From Thiotrichales bacterium (GTDB taxonomy: Bacteria > Pseudomonadota > Gammaproteobacteria > JAABTG01): a stretch of DNA of 43,031 nucleotides. The position numbers and the translations under genes are program-made. Below, piece by piece: positions 15,715 through 24,961 of the stretch. Under the pieces are notes generated by a model. The model ran no database searches. It was not told the origin of the DNA and saw nothing but the letters and a program-made list of their open reading frames with translations. The stretch is from assembly GCA_011389995.1 (NCBI GenBank), contig JAABTG010000027.1, positions 1 to 43,031 on the forward strand, written 5' to 3'. Within the stretch, counting starts at the first letter, position 1, and each line of letters begins with the position of its first letter.

Positions 15715-16812
15715 ATGAAGGGCATCTCAAAGCGGGTGGTGGTGGGCCTGTCCGGTGGCGTCGATTCCAGCGTCGCGGCCCTCCTGCTGGGGCGCGACGG
15801 CGGGGATGTCTCGGGCCTGTTCATGAAGAACTGGGAAGAGGACGACCGGGACGGCCATTGTGCCGCCGCCACGGACCTGGCCGATGCCGCGGCCGTGGCC
15901 CGGCAACTGGCCATCCCGCTTCACACCGTGAACTTCGCGGCCGAGTATTGGGAGCGGGTATTCCAACACTTTCTCGCCGAGCACGCCGCCGGCAGGACTC
16001 CCAATCCCGATGTCCTGTGCAACAGCGAAATCAAATTTCGCGCCTTCCTGGAGCACGCCAGGGGCCTCGGTGCCCAGCGTATCGCCACCGGACACTATGC
16101 CCGTACCCGGACCACCGCCGCGGGTATCGCGCTGCTCAAGGGTCGGGACCCGGAGAAAGACCAGTCCTATTTTCTCCATCGCCTCGACCAGCAGCAACTC
16201 GCCGCGGTGGATTTTCCCCTCGGCGGGTTGACCAAGGCCCAGGTGCGGGCCCTGGCCCGCGAGGCGGGGCTGGTCACCGGCGACAAGAAGGACAGCACGG
16301 GTATCTGTTTCATCGGCGAACGGCCCTTTGGTGAATTCCTCGCCCGCTTCCTGCCGGCCAGCCCGGGGGACATACGCGACACCGAGGGCGCCGTCCTCGG
16401 CCGACATCGGGGGCTGATGTTCCACACCCTGGGCCAGCGCAAAGGCCTCGGCATCGGCGGCCGCGCCGGCGCCGGTGAGGCACCGTGGTACGTGGTGGAC
16501 AAACGCCCGGCGGACAACGTCCTGACGGTGGCCCAGGACCCCCGGCATCCCCTGCTCATGAGCACGGCGGTGGAAGTGGCGGAACCCCACTGGATGGGCC
16601 CGCGGCCGGTCCTGCCGATGGAATGCGCCTGCAAGATCCGCTACCGCCAGCCGGATCAGGCGGTGCGGCTGAGGGCTGCGCCCGAGGGCCGCGTGCGGGT
16701 GGAATTCGCCACCCCCCAGCGTGCCGCCACCCCCGGTCAGTACGCGGTGTTCTATCAGGGTGACGTGTGCCTCGGGGGTGGCGTCATCGACACCCTGGTG
16801 CGTGCCCCCTGA
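15715..16812 (+). CDS. mnmA: tRNA 2-thiouridylase MnmA
   Basis: 365 residues. The N-terminal PP-loop motif VGLSGGVDSSVAALLL binds ATP, FMKNWEEDD is typical of the proteobacterial enzyme, and the two catalytic cysteines lie in NPDVLCNSEIKF and STGICFIGERPFGEFL. MnmA adds sulfur to U34 of tRNA-Lys, -Glu and -Gln, receiving it from the Tus relay. It is followed after about 128 bp by hflD, the conserved gammaproteobacterial order. Confidence 0.97.
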   Translation: MKGISKRVVVGLSGGVDSSVAALLLGRDGGDVSGLFMKNWEEDDRDGHCAAATDLADAAAVARQLAIPLHTVNFAAEYWERVFQHFLAEHAAGRTPNPDVLCNSEIKFRAFLEHARGLGAQRIATGHYARTRTTAAGIALLKGRDPEKDQSYFLHRLDQQQLAAVDFPLGGLTKAQVRALAREAGLVTGDKKDSTGICFIGERPFGEFLARFLPASPGDIRDTEGAVLGRHRGLMFHTLGQRKGLGIGGRAGAGEAPWYVVDKRPADNVLTVAQDPRHPLLMSTAVEVAEPHWMGPRPVLPMECACKIRYRQPDQAVRLRAAPEGRVRVEFATPQRAATPGQYAVFYQGDVCLGGGVIDTLVRAP

Positions 16813-16940
16813 GGCCCTGGCCGGGGCTCGGGTATATTCATCCGGCGCCGGGTTGGTTATTGTTGCCCCATGGGCCGCACCCTCCCGGGCCTTGCCCGCC
16901 GAGGTCGGTAACGCCTGAGGAAGCGCTGATAACTGACACC

Positions 16941-17603
16941 ATGAAGACCCACTCCGCCGATCAAGTCATCGCCCTCGCGGGCGTGCTGCAGGCCACCGCC
17001 CTGGTGGACCAGGTGGCCCGTACGGGATTGATCGACGTGGAGCCCATGGCGGTGAGTCTGAAGAGCCTGGTGGTCTTCGATGCCCCCGCCACCGACGCCA
17101 TCTACGGGGGGATCTCGGGCCTGGAGCACGGCCTGCGGCTGTTGCACAAGCTGTTGGAGAGCCCCACCGCCCTCGCCGCCCAGCCGGCGGGGGTCTACGG
17201 TATGGCCGTCCTCAAGCTGGAACGGCGCCTGTCCCGCAACCCCGGCACCCTGGAATCCCTCGGACATCAGCTGCGGGCCTTCGCCGCGGGCATGGAGGAA
17301 CCCATCACCGGCGAGGACAACGTGACGGAGCTGGCGCGCATCTACAGCGACAACCTCAGCGGCCTGCCGCCGCGGGTCATCGTCAACGGCGAGCCTCAAC
17401 TTCTGCAACGGCGGGATATCGCGGAACGCATACGCGCCCTGTTGCTGGCGGCGGTGCGCGGGGCGGTATTGTGGCGCCAGAAAGGCGGCCGACCCTATAA
17501 GCTCATCTTCAGCCGGCGGCCCCTTTACGACACCAGCGAGCAACTGCTGCGCGAGGCCGTGGTGGCCAATGTCGGGGAGCAGGACAGGCACCAGTTGCCC
17601 TGA
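16941..17603 (+). CDS. hflD: HflD-family protein (high-frequency lysogenization protein homologue)
   Basis: 220 residues from ATG 16941 (MKTHSADQVIALAGVLQATA). The all-helical sequence matches HflD/YcfC: ALVDQVARTG near the N-terminus, YGGISGLEHGLRLLHKLL, VLKLERRLSRNPGTLESLG, and RIRALLLAAVRGAVLWRQKG. In E. coli HflD is a peripheral membrane protein that opposes lambda CII; its housekeeping role is not settled. Position directly after mnmA supports the call. GAGGAAGCGCTGATAAC just upstream resembles the left end of the hairpin element at 19100. Confidence 0.93.
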   Translation: MKTHSADQVIALAGVLQATALVDQVARTGLIDVEPMAVSLKSLVVFDAPATDAIYGGISGLEHGLRLLHKLLESPTALAAQPAGVYGMAVLKLERRLSRNPGTLESLGHQLRAFAAGMEEPITGEDNVTELARIYSDNLSGLPPRVIVNGEPQLLQRRDIAERIRALLLAAVRGAVLWRQKGGRPYKLIFSRRPLYDTSEQLLREAVVANVGEQDRHQLP

Positions 17604-17633
17604 GCCGGGCCGAGCGTCCGGGATGCTGCTGCC

Positions 17634-18926
17634 TCAGCCCTCGCTCGCCACGGGGATTCGCAATTCCTGTCCCACCCGGATGCGGTCACTCTTGAGGTCA
17701 TTGGTGGCCCGCAGCAGGTCCACGCTGACCTTGTAATGCTGGGCCACCTCCGACAGCGTCTCGCCCCGGGTGATGACGTGCTTGCGGGCGGCCAGTATGG
17801 TGCCGGGGGGCGGATGCTCGCCGAAGTATCGTCGCAGTCCGTCCACCAGGGCGCGGGCGATGGCCAGACGGTGACGGCTCTGCATCAGGCGCTCCTCCTC
17901 GGAGGGGTTGGAGATGAAGCCCGTCTCCACCAGCAGCGAGGGGATATCCGGTGACTTGAGCACCACGAAGCCGGCCTGCTGGACCCGGGTCTTGTGGAGC
18001 TTGCCCAGCCGCCCGAGGCCCTTGAGCATGTATTCCCCCGCCCCCAGGCTGGCCTCGATGGTGGCGGTCTGGGACAGGTCCAGCAATACCGAGGCCAGCA
18101 GGTTGTCCTTGTCCTCGAGGGAGACACCGCCGATGAGGTCCGAGGCGTTCTCCCGTTTAGCCAGCCAGCGCGCGGCCTCACTGGTGGCGCCCCGCTGGGA
18201 CAGGGCATAGACCGAGGCCCCGCGGACGCGGCGATCACGGAAGGCATCGGCGTGGATGGAGATGAAGAAATCCGCCTGATGCTGGCGGGCCCGCTCTATA
18301 CGCTTGCGCAGGCTGAGGAAATAATCGCCGGTACGGGTCAGCACGGGCCTCATGCCCCGTTCCGCCGCGATGGCCCGCTCCAGTTCCCGGGCGATCTCGA
18401 ACACCACGTCCTTCTCCCGCGTCCCCCGGGGGCCGATGGCCCCGGGATCCACGCCACCGTGGCCCGCATCGATGGCGATGACCACGTCCCGCAGGACCTG
18501 GGCCGGCTCCACGCGCTTCACCGCCGAGGTGCCGGCTACGGCACCGTCACCGGGATAAAGGTCGAGCACCAGACGGTGCCCATGACCGTTGCCGGGTTGG
18601 AGCAGGAAGGTCTTGGGCCGCATCTTGGCCTTGAGGTCCAGCACGATGCGCAGGTCCCCCTTCTTACGCACGGCACTGCGGATGCGCTGCAGGGAGCGGT
18701 CATCGGCGGCGGGCTGCTCCAGGGGTTTGGCGAGGGTGGCCCCGGCGAGATCCACCACCACGCGGTGGGGATCGGCCAGGGTGAACACGCGATGCTCCAG
18801 GGGCGCGCTGATATCGAATACCAGCCGCGCGCGCTCGGGGGAGGGCCACATGCGCAGGCCTTCCACCCGGGTCGTCGCCTGGGCGAGCGAGGCGGTCAGC
18901 AACAGCAGGATGCAGAGAACTCGCAT
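17634..18926 (-). CDS. amiB: N-acetylmuramoyl-L-alanine amidase, AmiB-like with AMIN and LysM domains
   Basis: 430 residues from ATG 18926 (MRVLCILLLLTASLAQA), picked because it opens a clean signal peptide; the frame is open to 18977. Domains in order: AMIN (about 20-125, VEGLRMWPSPERARLVFDIS), Amidase_3 (about 145-370, DVVIAIDAGHGGVDPGAIGP, with zinc ligands in DAGHGG, EKDVVFE and ISIHADAF, and catalytic Glu in LLVETGFISN), and a C-terminal LysM (HVITRGETLSEVAQHYKVSV). It cleaves peptide stems from septal peptidoglycan during cell separation. It lies downstream of tsaE, the usual order, but a 430-bp structured spacer separates them. Confidence 0.93.
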   Translation of the reverse strand: MRVLCILLLLTASLAQATTRVEGLRMWPSPERARLVFDISAPLEHRVFTLADPHRVVVDLAGATLAKPLEQPAADDRSLQRIRSAVRKKGDLRIVLDLKAKMRPKTFLLQPGNGHGHRLVLDLYPGDGAVAGTSAVKRVEPAQVLRDVVIAIDAGHGGVDPGAIGPRGTREKDVVFEIARELERAIAAERGMRPVLTRTGDYFLSLRKRIERARQHQADFFISIHADAFRDRRVRGASVYALSQRGATSEAARWLAKRENASDLIGGVSLEDKDNLLASVLLDLSQTATIEASLGAGEYMLKGLGRLGKLHKTRVQQAGFVVLKSPDIPSLLVETGFISNPSEEERLMQSRHRLAIARALVDGLRRYFGEHPPPGTILAARKHVITRGETLSEVAQHYKVSVDLLRATNDLKSDRIRVGQELRIPVASEG

Positions 18927-18974
18927 GGCACTTCGACGGGTATGGTCCTGAACCCATTCTTGACCCAACCGCGA

Positions 18975-19045
18975 CATAATTCAAGTTTTTCTATAAATTT
19001 TATGCAGATAGGGGTCGTATCTCATCTTTTTAATTAAGATTCAAC
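18975..19045 (-). promoter_or_regulatory. AT-rich putative promoter region of amiB
   Basis: This stretch is markedly AT-rich (TTTTTCTATAAATTTTATGC and TTTTTAATTAAGATT on the plus strand) just upstream of amiB on the minus strand. On the minus strand it offers TAAAAT and TATAGA as possible -10 boxes. A local promoter would free amiB from depending on readthrough through the hairpin array. Confidence 0.35.
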
Positions 19046-19099
19046 GACGCTCCGTCGCACCCCGCCCAGGGCACAATCCTTTTGCCGTCATAGGTTTAA

Positions 19100-19347
19100 G
19101 GAAGCGCTGAGCTATTCAGCGCTTCCCGTGCGGCCCAAGGGTGAGCCGGACTGGGGACAAGGTTCGGTGGACCTTGTCCCCGGCGAACGGGCAAGCCATG
19201 GAAGGCTTGCCTCGGTCTCGCCCGCGGTGCAGGACAGCACCGCGTGGTGAGGGCCGCCACGCCAGTCGCGTAAGCGACTGATAGCGCGTGAGGTTGTGCG
19301 GACATGTGCCGCACAACCGTCACTGAGCAAAGCCAGGGAGGGCTTTG
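19100..19347. ncRNA. Array of eight consecutive hairpins, candidate structured RNA or mobile palindromic element
   Basis: Stems found by eye: 19100-19126 (11 bp, GGAAGCGCTGA), 19153-19181 (11 bp, GGGGACAAGGT), 19190-19211 (8 bp, GGCAAGCC), 19223-19244 (8 bp, CGCGGTGC), 19244-19261 (weak, 4-5 bp), 19263-19280 (7 bp, CAGTCGC with GTAA loop), 19292-19318 (10 bp, GGTTGTGCGG, extendable by GTGA/TCAC with a bulge), 19328-19347 (7 bp, CAAAGCC). Loops are 4-7 nt. The strand is unknown because every stem is symmetric. The block is bounded by TTAAGGA at 19096-19102 and 19360-19366. I cannot match it to a known RNA family. Confidence 0.55.
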
Positions 19348-19359
19348 TTCTGCGTTTTC

Positions 19360-19863
19360 TTAAGGACCCGCGCGGTCTGCAGCAGCGCTGCCATGACCGT
19401 CACCGGCGATCCCCGCAACCACCGCCGCACCACGCGCCGTCGCCGCGGCGATGACGGCCCCGCGGCGCTCACCCCGGTATTCCAGGCGCACCTCGATATC
19501 CGGCGGCGGCAGCCCGCCCGCCCCCCGCTCCGGCCATTCCACGAAACACAGGGTGTCCGCGGCGATGTAATCGCGGAATCCCATGAACTCCAGTTCACCC
19601 GGATCCGCGAGGCGGTAGAGATCGAAATGGAACACCATTTGGGAGTTGATCTCGTAGGGCTCCACCAGCGTAAATGTAGGACTTTTGACCGAACCCTGGT
19701 GACCCATATGTCTCAGCGCGCCCCTGACCAGCGTGGTTTTCCCCGTCCCCAGATCACCCGCCAGGAAGACCAGCCCGCGGCCCCCGAGGGCATCCACAAC
19801 GCGGGCGCCCAACGCCTCCATAGCCTCGGGGTTCCTCAACTCGAGATGCTGTTTCTCTACCAT
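19360..19863 (-). CDS. tsaE: tRNA threonylcarbamoyladenosine biosynthesis ATPase TsaE
   Basis: 167 residues. The Walker A motif GDLGTGKTTLVRGALRHMG is followed by the TsaE signature SVKSPTFTLVEPYEI, FHFDLYRLADPGELEFMGFR and FVEWPERGAGGLPPPDIEVR. TsaE supports TsaB-TsaD-TsaC in making t6A37 on ANN-reading tRNAs. The tail after residue 145 (VVAGIAGDGHGSAAADRAGP) looks non-conserved, and its TAA stop lies within the TTAAGGA repeat next to the hairpin array, so insertion of that element may have rewritten the C-terminus. Confidence 0.93.
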   Translation of the reverse strand: MVEKQHLELRNPEAMEALGARVVDALGGRGLVFLAGDLGTGKTTLVRGALRHMGHQGSVKSPTFTLVEPYEINSQMVFHFDLYRLADPGELEFMGFRDYIAADTLCFVEWPERGAGGLPPPDIEVRLEYRGERRGAVIAAATARGAAVVAGIAGDGHGSAAADRAGP

Positions 19864-19949
19864 GACGCCATTTCATCACGGAATGATGGCGACGGGTATG
19901 CCCTTTCCATGACCAACGGCGGCATTCGGGAGGACCGCGACCGCCTGCC

Positions 19950-21380
19950 GTGACGGCACCCACCGCCCTGCTGTGGTGCCGGCGGGACCTGCGTCTCGCC
20001 GACAACCCGGCCCTGATGTGGGCCCTGGCGCAGCAGCGTACGGTGATCCCCGTGTACATACACTCCGGGGCCGAGGATTACCACGACACCCCCGGGGCGG
20101 CCTCCCGGTGGTGGCTGCACCACAGCCTCATGGCGCTGGACGAGGACCTGCGCCGCCTCGGCTCCCGCCTTCAGGTGGTCGAAGGTCCGGCCGAGGAGCG
20201 GCTGCCGGCCCTCGCCCGCCACCTCAAGGCCAGCATGGTGACGTGGAACCGTCTCTACGAACCCGCCCTGGCAGAGCGCGACGCCGCAGTGGAGGCCGCC
20301 CTGGTGCGGCAGGGCGTCACCGTAAGCCATCACCCCGGCGCCCTGCTGGCGGAGCCCACGGCGCTGCACACCGCCGGCGGCGGCCCTTACCGGGTCTATA
20401 CCCCCTACTGGAAGGCCCACCGCCGGACCGTCGGTCAACCCGCACCCCTGGCGGCCCCCACGGCCCTGCCGCCGCCGCCGGACCTGCCGGATGCGATCCC
20501 CGTGGAGCACCTCGGGCTGCTGCCCGCCGTACCCTGGTACGGCGGCTTGGCCGACCGCTGGAAGCCCGGCGAGCGGGGGGCCCACGAGGCCCTCGCCGCC
20601 TTCGACGGGGGTGCCGTCAGCCGCTATGGGGAGGACCGGGACCGTCCGGACAGGATCGGCACCTCCCGCCTGTCGCCTCATCTGCACTTCGGCGAGATCA
20701 CCCCGGGTCAGGTGGCCCTGGCGGTGCAGGGCGCGGCCGGCAACGACGCCGATCCCTTCCTGCGCCAGCTGGTGTGGCGGGACTTCGCCCATCACCTGCT
20801 GCACCACTTCCCCCATACCGTGACGGAGCCCTTCAACCCGCGCTTCGCCGCCTTCCCCTGGCGCCGCGACCCCGGCACCGACCTCACCCGCTGGCAGCAG
20901 GGCCGCACCGGCATTCCCCTGGTGGACGCCGGCATGCGCGAGCTGTGGCACAACGGCTGGATGCACAACCGCGTGCGCATGGCCGTGGCCTCCCTGCTCA
21001 CCAAGAACCTGCTCATCCACTGGCGGGCGGGCGAGGCCTGGTTCCGCGACACCCTGGTGGATGCCGACGTGGCCAACAACGTCATGGGCTGGCAGTGGAC
21101 CGCCGGCTGCGGCGCCGATGCCGCGCCCTACTTCCGCATATTCAACCCCGTACGCCAGGGCCAGCGCTTCGACCCCGAGGGCGCCTATGTGCGCCGCTGG
21201 GTGCCGGAACTGGGGGGACTGCCCGACCGTTACATCCATTGTCCCTGGGAGGCCCCCGCGGCGGTCCTGCAGGAGGCCGGCATCACCCTCGGCCGGGATT
21301 ACCCCGAGCCCATGGTGGACCTCAAGGCGACCCGGGAGCGGGCGCTGGCGGCCTATGGGGAGGTGAAAGGGGGTGCATAA
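19950..21380 (+). CDS. phrB: Deoxyribodipyrimidine photolyase
   Basis: 476 residues from a GTG at 19950 (MTAPTALLWCRRDLRLADNP). The N-terminal photolyase alpha/beta domain that binds the antenna chromophore is followed by the FAD domain: TSRLSPHLHFGEITPGQVAL, LVWRDFAHHLLHHFP, GIPLVDAGMRELWHNGWMHN, RVRMAVASLLTKNLLIHW and NNVMGWQWTAGCGADAAPYF. The layout fits class I CPD photolyase, which splits cyclobutane pyrimidine dimers using light. In many gammaproteobacteria phr sits beside a DUF1722 gene; here a copB gene separates the two. Confidence 0.95.
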   Translation: MTAPTALLWCRRDLRLADNPALMWALAQQRTVIPVYIHSGAEDYHDTPGAASRWWLHHSLMALDEDLRRLGSRLQVVEGPAEERLPALARHLKASMVTWNRLYEPALAERDAAVEAALVRQGVTVSHHPGALLAEPTALHTAGGGPYRVYTPYWKAHRRTVGQPAPLAAPTALPPPPDLPDAIPVEHLGLLPAVPWYGGLADRWKPGERGAHEALAAFDGGAVSRYGEDRDRPDRIGTSRLSPHLHFGEITPGQVALAVQGAAGNDADPFLRQLVWRDFAHHLLHHFPHTVTEPFNPRFAAFPWRRDPGTDLTRWQQGRTGIPLVDAGMRELWHNGWMHNRVRMAVASLLTKNLLIHWRAGEAWFRDTLVDADVANNVMGWQWTAGCGADAAPYFRIFNPVRQGQRFDPEGAYVRRWVPELGGLPDRYIHCPWEAPAAVLQEAGITLGRDYPEPMVDLKATRERALAAYGEVKGGA

Positions 21381-21404
21381 GGGCAGGGAATAAGGGCAGG
21401 AAAA

Positions 21405-21434
21405 GGGGAATAGGGAATAGGGAATAGGGAATAG
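21405..21434 (+). repeat. GGGAATA heptanucleotide array, left arm of locus 1
   Basis: Four head-to-tail copies of GGGAATA. About 95 bp further on, at 21527-21543, the inverse (ATTCCCTATTCCCTAAT) appears, so the two arms can pair. The same arrangement recurs at 29818-29979. Confidence 0.8.
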
Positions 21435-21526
21435 CATGAGCTAAGGTGGTGCCGGCGCCGGTACCGTGGACAGTTACCAGTGGACCAGAGCACCGTCCCT
21501 TTGACTCCCTACGGCCCAAGCCAGCC

Positions 21527-21543
21527 ATTCCCTATTCCCTAAT
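21527..21543 (-). repeat. Inverted heptamer array, right arm of locus 1
   Basis: ATTCCCTATTCCCTAAT is the reverse complement of two GGGAATA units and faces the longer plus-strand array at 21405-21434. Confidence 0.75.
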
Positions 21544-21548
21544 GCCCA

Positions 21549-21617
21549 TCGGGATGGCGGCGGAAACGGTGCCTCAGCAGGGTGATGGCGACGATGACGG
21601 GCAGGCGGCCGACCGCC
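21549..21617 (-). pseudogene. Fragment of a DUF1722 gene 3' part next to copB
   Basis: Minus-strand translation gives VGRLPVIVAITLLRHRFRRHPD before a stop, clearly matching AGRLPLIVPITLLRHHFRRH from the C-terminal part of the intact DUF523-DUF1722 protein at 23987-24961. At DNA level about 60 of 63 bases agree with 24057-24119 by eye, in the same orientation. The two copies thus flank copB as direct repeats. It looks like the relic left beside phrB when copB entered. Confidence 0.75.
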
Positions 21618-21632
21618 GACACGGGTGGCGGG

Positions 21633-23729
21633 TCATGTCGAAGAAGCCGCCGCCGGCGTCGCGGGCCGGCTTACCAGCGAGCCCGCGCGTTCCAGCAACT
21701 TGGCGTTGATGGCGACCAGTACCGTGCTGGCCGACATCAGGGCGGCGCCGACGGCGGGAGACAGGACGATACCCCACGGTGATGCGATGCCGGCGGCCAG
21801 CGGGATGGCAACCACGTTATACCCGGTCGCCAGCACGAAATTCTGGACCATCTTGCGGTAGGTGGCGCCGGACAACCGCAGGATCGCCACCACGTCGCGC
21901 GGGTCGCTCCTGACCAGCACGATGTCCGCAGACTGCACGGCGACGTCGGTCCCCGCACCGATGGCGATGCCGAGATCGGCCTCCACCAGGGCCGGGGCAT
22001 CGTTGATGCCATCGCCCACCATGGCGACGGTGCCGCCCTCCTGCTTGACCCTCTTGACCGTTTCCGCCTTCCTGTCCGGCAAGACCTCGGCGAAATACTC
22101 ATCGAGGCCCAGTTCCCCGGCCACGCTCCTGGCCACCGCCTCGGAATCGCCGGTGAGCATCATGCACCGGATACCCATCTGCTTGAGTGAGTCCACGGCC
22201 TCACGGGATTCCTCCCGCACGACGTCGGCCAGGGCGATGGCACCCGTCACCTCGCCGTCCACAAGCACGTAGACCACGGTCTTGCCCTCGCCGGTGGCCC
22301 GATCGATCGATTCGTCGGTGACGGAAAGGTCGTTTTCCTCAAGGTAACCCGGGCTCACCACCTTGACGTCCCGGCCGTCGACGGTGGCCTTGGCGCCCTG
22401 GCCCTTGAGGGCCTCGAAACCCTCGGCGGAGGGTATTTCCAGGTCACGCGAGCCCGCGGCATCGGTGATGCCGCGGGCGATGGGGTGCTCGGACCGGCCT
22501 TCCAGGGCGGCGGCTATGGCCAGGACCTCGTCCTCCGAACGCTCGCCCAGCGTGAAGACCTCGCTGACCCCGAATCGCCCTTCGGTCAGGGTCCCCGTCT
22601 TGTCGAAGATGACCGCGTCGACGCTGCGGGCCCGCTCGAAACCGCCGCGATCCCGAACCAGCAGGCCGCTCTGCGCGCTGAGGCTGGTGCTGACCGCCAC
22701 CACCAGCGGCACGGCCAGCCCGAGGGCGTGGGGACAGGTGATGACCATGACCGTGACCATGCGGGCCAGCGAGAAGGTGAACGTTTCGCCCACCGCCAGC
22801 CACACGCCCAGGGTGATGAACCCCACCGTGATGGAGATATAGGTGAGCCAGCCGGCGGCGCGGTCGGCCATGTTCTGACTCCGGGAACGGGATTCCTGGG
22901 CCTGTCGAACCATGGCGACGACCTGGGACAGATAGGTGTCCTCTCCGGTCTTTCCCACCTCCACCGTGATGGCGGCGTCGCCGTTTACCGAACCGCCCAC
23001 CACCTCATCGCCGACATTCTTCTCCACCGGCTTCGACTCGCCGGTCAGCATGGATTCGTCCATGCTCGTGCGTCCTTCGAGGATGTTGCCGTCGGTGGGG
23101 ACCTTTTCCCCCGGCCGGATCAGGATGCGGTCTTGGGAATTCAGTTCCGCCACCGGCACTTCTTCGGTCTCACCGCCTTCCTGGAGGCGGTTTGCGGTGT
23201 CGGGCATCAGCCGTACCAGCTCTTCCAGTGCCCCCGAGGCCCCCATGACCGAGCGCATCTCGATCCAGTGACCGAGCAGCATGACGTCGATCAGGGTCGC
23301 CAGCTCCCAGAAGAAGACCTCCCCCGGGAGACCGAACACCACCGCCGCGGAATAGAGATAGGCCACACTGATGGCCAGCCCGATCAGCGTCATCATGCCC
23401 GGTTGCGCCTCCCGGACCTCGCTGACCAGACCGGTCAGGAACGGCCAGCCGCCATAGAGGAACACCACCGTGCTGAGGGCCCAATGGACGTAGGCATCGC
23501 CGGGGAAGACGAAGGCGTCCTCGAGACCCACGAAGCCGCGCAGGAGCGGGGACAGGACGAGGATGGGCACGGTCAGGATCAGGGAGACCCAGAAACGTCT
23601 CTTGAAGTCCGCCACCATCGCCGCGTGATGGGCCTGGTGGTCGTGATTCCCGTTATGGCCGTCGGGTTGCTGCGGCTCTTCGTCGTCCGCCGGCTGTTCC
23701 TTCGCCTGTTCGCCATGGGATTGATTCAC
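21633..23729 (-). CDS. copB: CopB-type P1B ATPase (copper/silver export)
   Basis: 698 residues. The His-rich N-terminus ([14 protein letters not shown]) has no CxxC heavy-metal domain. Membrane motif [10 protein letters not shown] is the CPH variant typical of P1B-3 CopB-type pumps. Other landmarks are [13 protein letters not shown], phosphorylation site [10 protein letters not shown], the SEHPIARGI nucleotide motif and [20 protein letters not shown]. It should move Cu or Ag ions out of the cytoplasm. GGGGGTGAAGAG precedes the ATG. It sits alone between phrB and the DUF523-DUF1722 gene, flanked by direct repeats from the latter, which suggests recent acquisition. Confidence 0.93.
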   Translation of the reverse strand: MNQSHGEQAKEQPADDEEPQQPDGHNGNHDHQAHHAAMVADFKRRFWVSLILTVPILVLSPLLRGFVGLEDAFVFPGDAYVHWALSTVVFLYGGWPFLTGLVSEVREAQPGMMTLIGLAISVAYLYSAAVVFGLPGEVFFWELATLIDVMLLGHWIEMRSVMGASGALEELVRLMPDTANRLQEGGETEEVPVAELNSQDRILIRPGEKVPTDGNILEGRTSMDESMLTGESKPVEKNVGDEVVGGSVNGDAAITVEVGKTGEDTYLSQVVAMVRQAQESRSRSQNMADRAAGWLTYISITVGFITLGVWLAVGETFTFSLARMVTVMVITCPHALGLAVPLVVAVSTSLSAQSGLLVRDRGGFERARSVDAVIFDKTGTLTEGRFGVSEVFTLGERSEDEVLAIAAALEGRSEHPIARGITDAAGSRDLEIPSAEGFEALKGQGAKATVDGRDVKVVSPGYLEENDLSVTDESIDRATGEGKTVVYVLVDGEVTGAIALADVVREESREAVDSLKQMGIRCMMLTGDSEAVARSVAGELGLDEYFAEVLPDRKAETVKRVKQEGGTVAMVGDGINDAPALVEADLGIAIGAGTDVAVQSADIVLVRSDPRDVVAILRLSGATYRKMVQNFVLATGYNVVAIPLAAGIASPWGIVLSPAVGAALMSASTVLVAINAKLLERAGSLVSRPATPAAASST

Positions 23730-23986
23730 TCTTCACCCCCTTAGACAGGAATGATGGCGCTCCGCTGTCGACCCCGTGCCGGGGCCTGCAGCGAAACCAA
23801 CGCCAGCCTAAGGACTTTGGCGCAAGGCGCCACTGAGAAGCGTCAATGACCTTGGCGACGATGAAGTGAGAAAGGGCAATGGAAAAAGCCGGCACCCGGG
23901 GATATGGCCCAACGAGACCCCATCGGTTTCGGCCCGGCCGCCCCGCGGCCCGCCGCTGCACCACGGGTGCGGGGCCGCCCCCCTGC

Positions 23987-24961
23987 TTAGATGGTGTTCC
24001 TCAGCATCAACTCATCCGGATGGGGCATCAGATAGAACTGGCTCTCGACGTAGGGGTCGGGATGGCGGCGGAAATGGTGCCTCAGCAGGGTGATGGGGAC
24101 GATGAGGGGCAGGCGGCCGGCGCGGTAGGTCTCGAAGGCGTCCAGCAACTCGGCCTTGTCGCCAGGGTCCAGGTGGTCCTTCAGATAGCCCATGAGGTGG
24201 AGCAGCACGTTGAGGTGCTGGCCGCGGCTCACCTTCTTCCTGAAGGCCACCATGAGGCTGGAGATGTACTGGTCGGCCAGCTCGTCGAGGGGTCGGGAGC
24301 CGGCCGCGGCCACCAGCCGGCCCAGTTCGCGGTAGGCCTCCTGGCTGTGGGCCATGAGCATCAGCTTGTGGGCTGTGTGGAAGCGCACCAGGGCCTTGGG
24401 AGTAAGGCCCTCGGCCACCACGCGCTGCCAGCGGTTGAACAGGAACACCCGCTCGATGAAGTTCTCCCGCAACACCGGGTCGCCGAGGCGGCCCTCCTCC
24501 TCCACCGGCAACAGGGGGAGCTCCGCCATGAGGGCGGCGGCGAACAGGCCGCTGCCGTCATGGGTGGGGTGGCCGTTCTCGCGGTACACCTTGACCCGCT
24601 CCATGCCACAGCTCGGCGACGCCCGCTTGAGGATGAAGCCGGCGAAACCGGCGGCCTGCTCCGCCACGCTCCTGCCATAGGCGATGAGGTCTTCGGTGGG
24701 GTCGATGGTGGGGTCCTTGACGCCGCGGGCCCGCACTCCGCCCTCGTGGTGGACGAGGCGGATGGGGGGCCGCGGGGTCCCCAGCCCCACCGCCACCTCG
24801 GGACAGAAGGGCACGAACTCGAAATAGCGACCCAGGGTGCCCGTGACGTAGGAATCGTGCTTGTGGCCGCCGTCGAACCGCACCTCCTCGCCCATCAGGC
24901 AGGCGCTGATGCCCACCCGGATGGGATGGCCCGCCGTCACTCCCGCCACCTCATGCGCCAT
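23987..24961 (-). CDS. DUF523-DUF1722 fusion protein (TudS/YbgA-like)
   Basis: 324 residues. DUF523 (about 12-160) carries three conserved cysteines in GISACLMGEEVRFDGGHK, FVPFCPEVAVGLGTPRPP and KRASPSCGMERVKVY, which hold a [4Fe-4S] cluster in the related thiouracil desulfidase TudS. DUF1722 (about 195-320, FHTAHKLMLMAHSQEAYREL ... ITLLRHHFRRHPDPYVESQ) is the YbgA domain often found beside photolyases. The start overlaps the end of the NAD(P)HX repair gene by 11 bp. The exact reaction is unknown; desulfuration of a modified nucleobase is a reasonable inference. Confidence 0.9.
   Translation of the reverse strand: MAHEVAGVTAGHPIRVGISACLMGEEVRFDGGHKHDSYVTGTLGRYFEFVPFCPEVAVGLGTPRPPIRLVHHEGGVRARGVKDPTIDPTEDLIAYGRSVAEQAAGFAGFILKRASPSCGMERVKVYRENGHPTHDGSGLFAAALMAELPLLPVEEEGRLGDPVLRENFIERVFLFNRWQRVVAEGLTPKALVRFHTAHKLMLMAHSQEAYRELGRLVAAAGSRPLDELADQYISSLMVAFRKKVSRGQHLNVLLHLMGYLKDHLDPGDKAELLDAFETYRAGRLPLIVPITLLRHHFRRHPDPYVESQFYLMPHPDELMLRNTI

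Larger units (their letters stand above)
21381..21632. other. Intergenic region with paired heptamer arrays and a DUF1722 fragment
   Basis: Between phrB and copB. It holds GGGAATA repeats (21405-21434), an inverted short array (21527-21543), and a decayed piece of the DUF523-DUF1722 gene (21549-21617). No intact gene. Confidence 0.7.

Noticed and set aside
19096..19330. Three overlapping minus-strand open frames across the hairpin array
   Set aside because: All three frames are open because the stems lack stop codons; none gives a plausible protein, so the block is better seen as a structured element.
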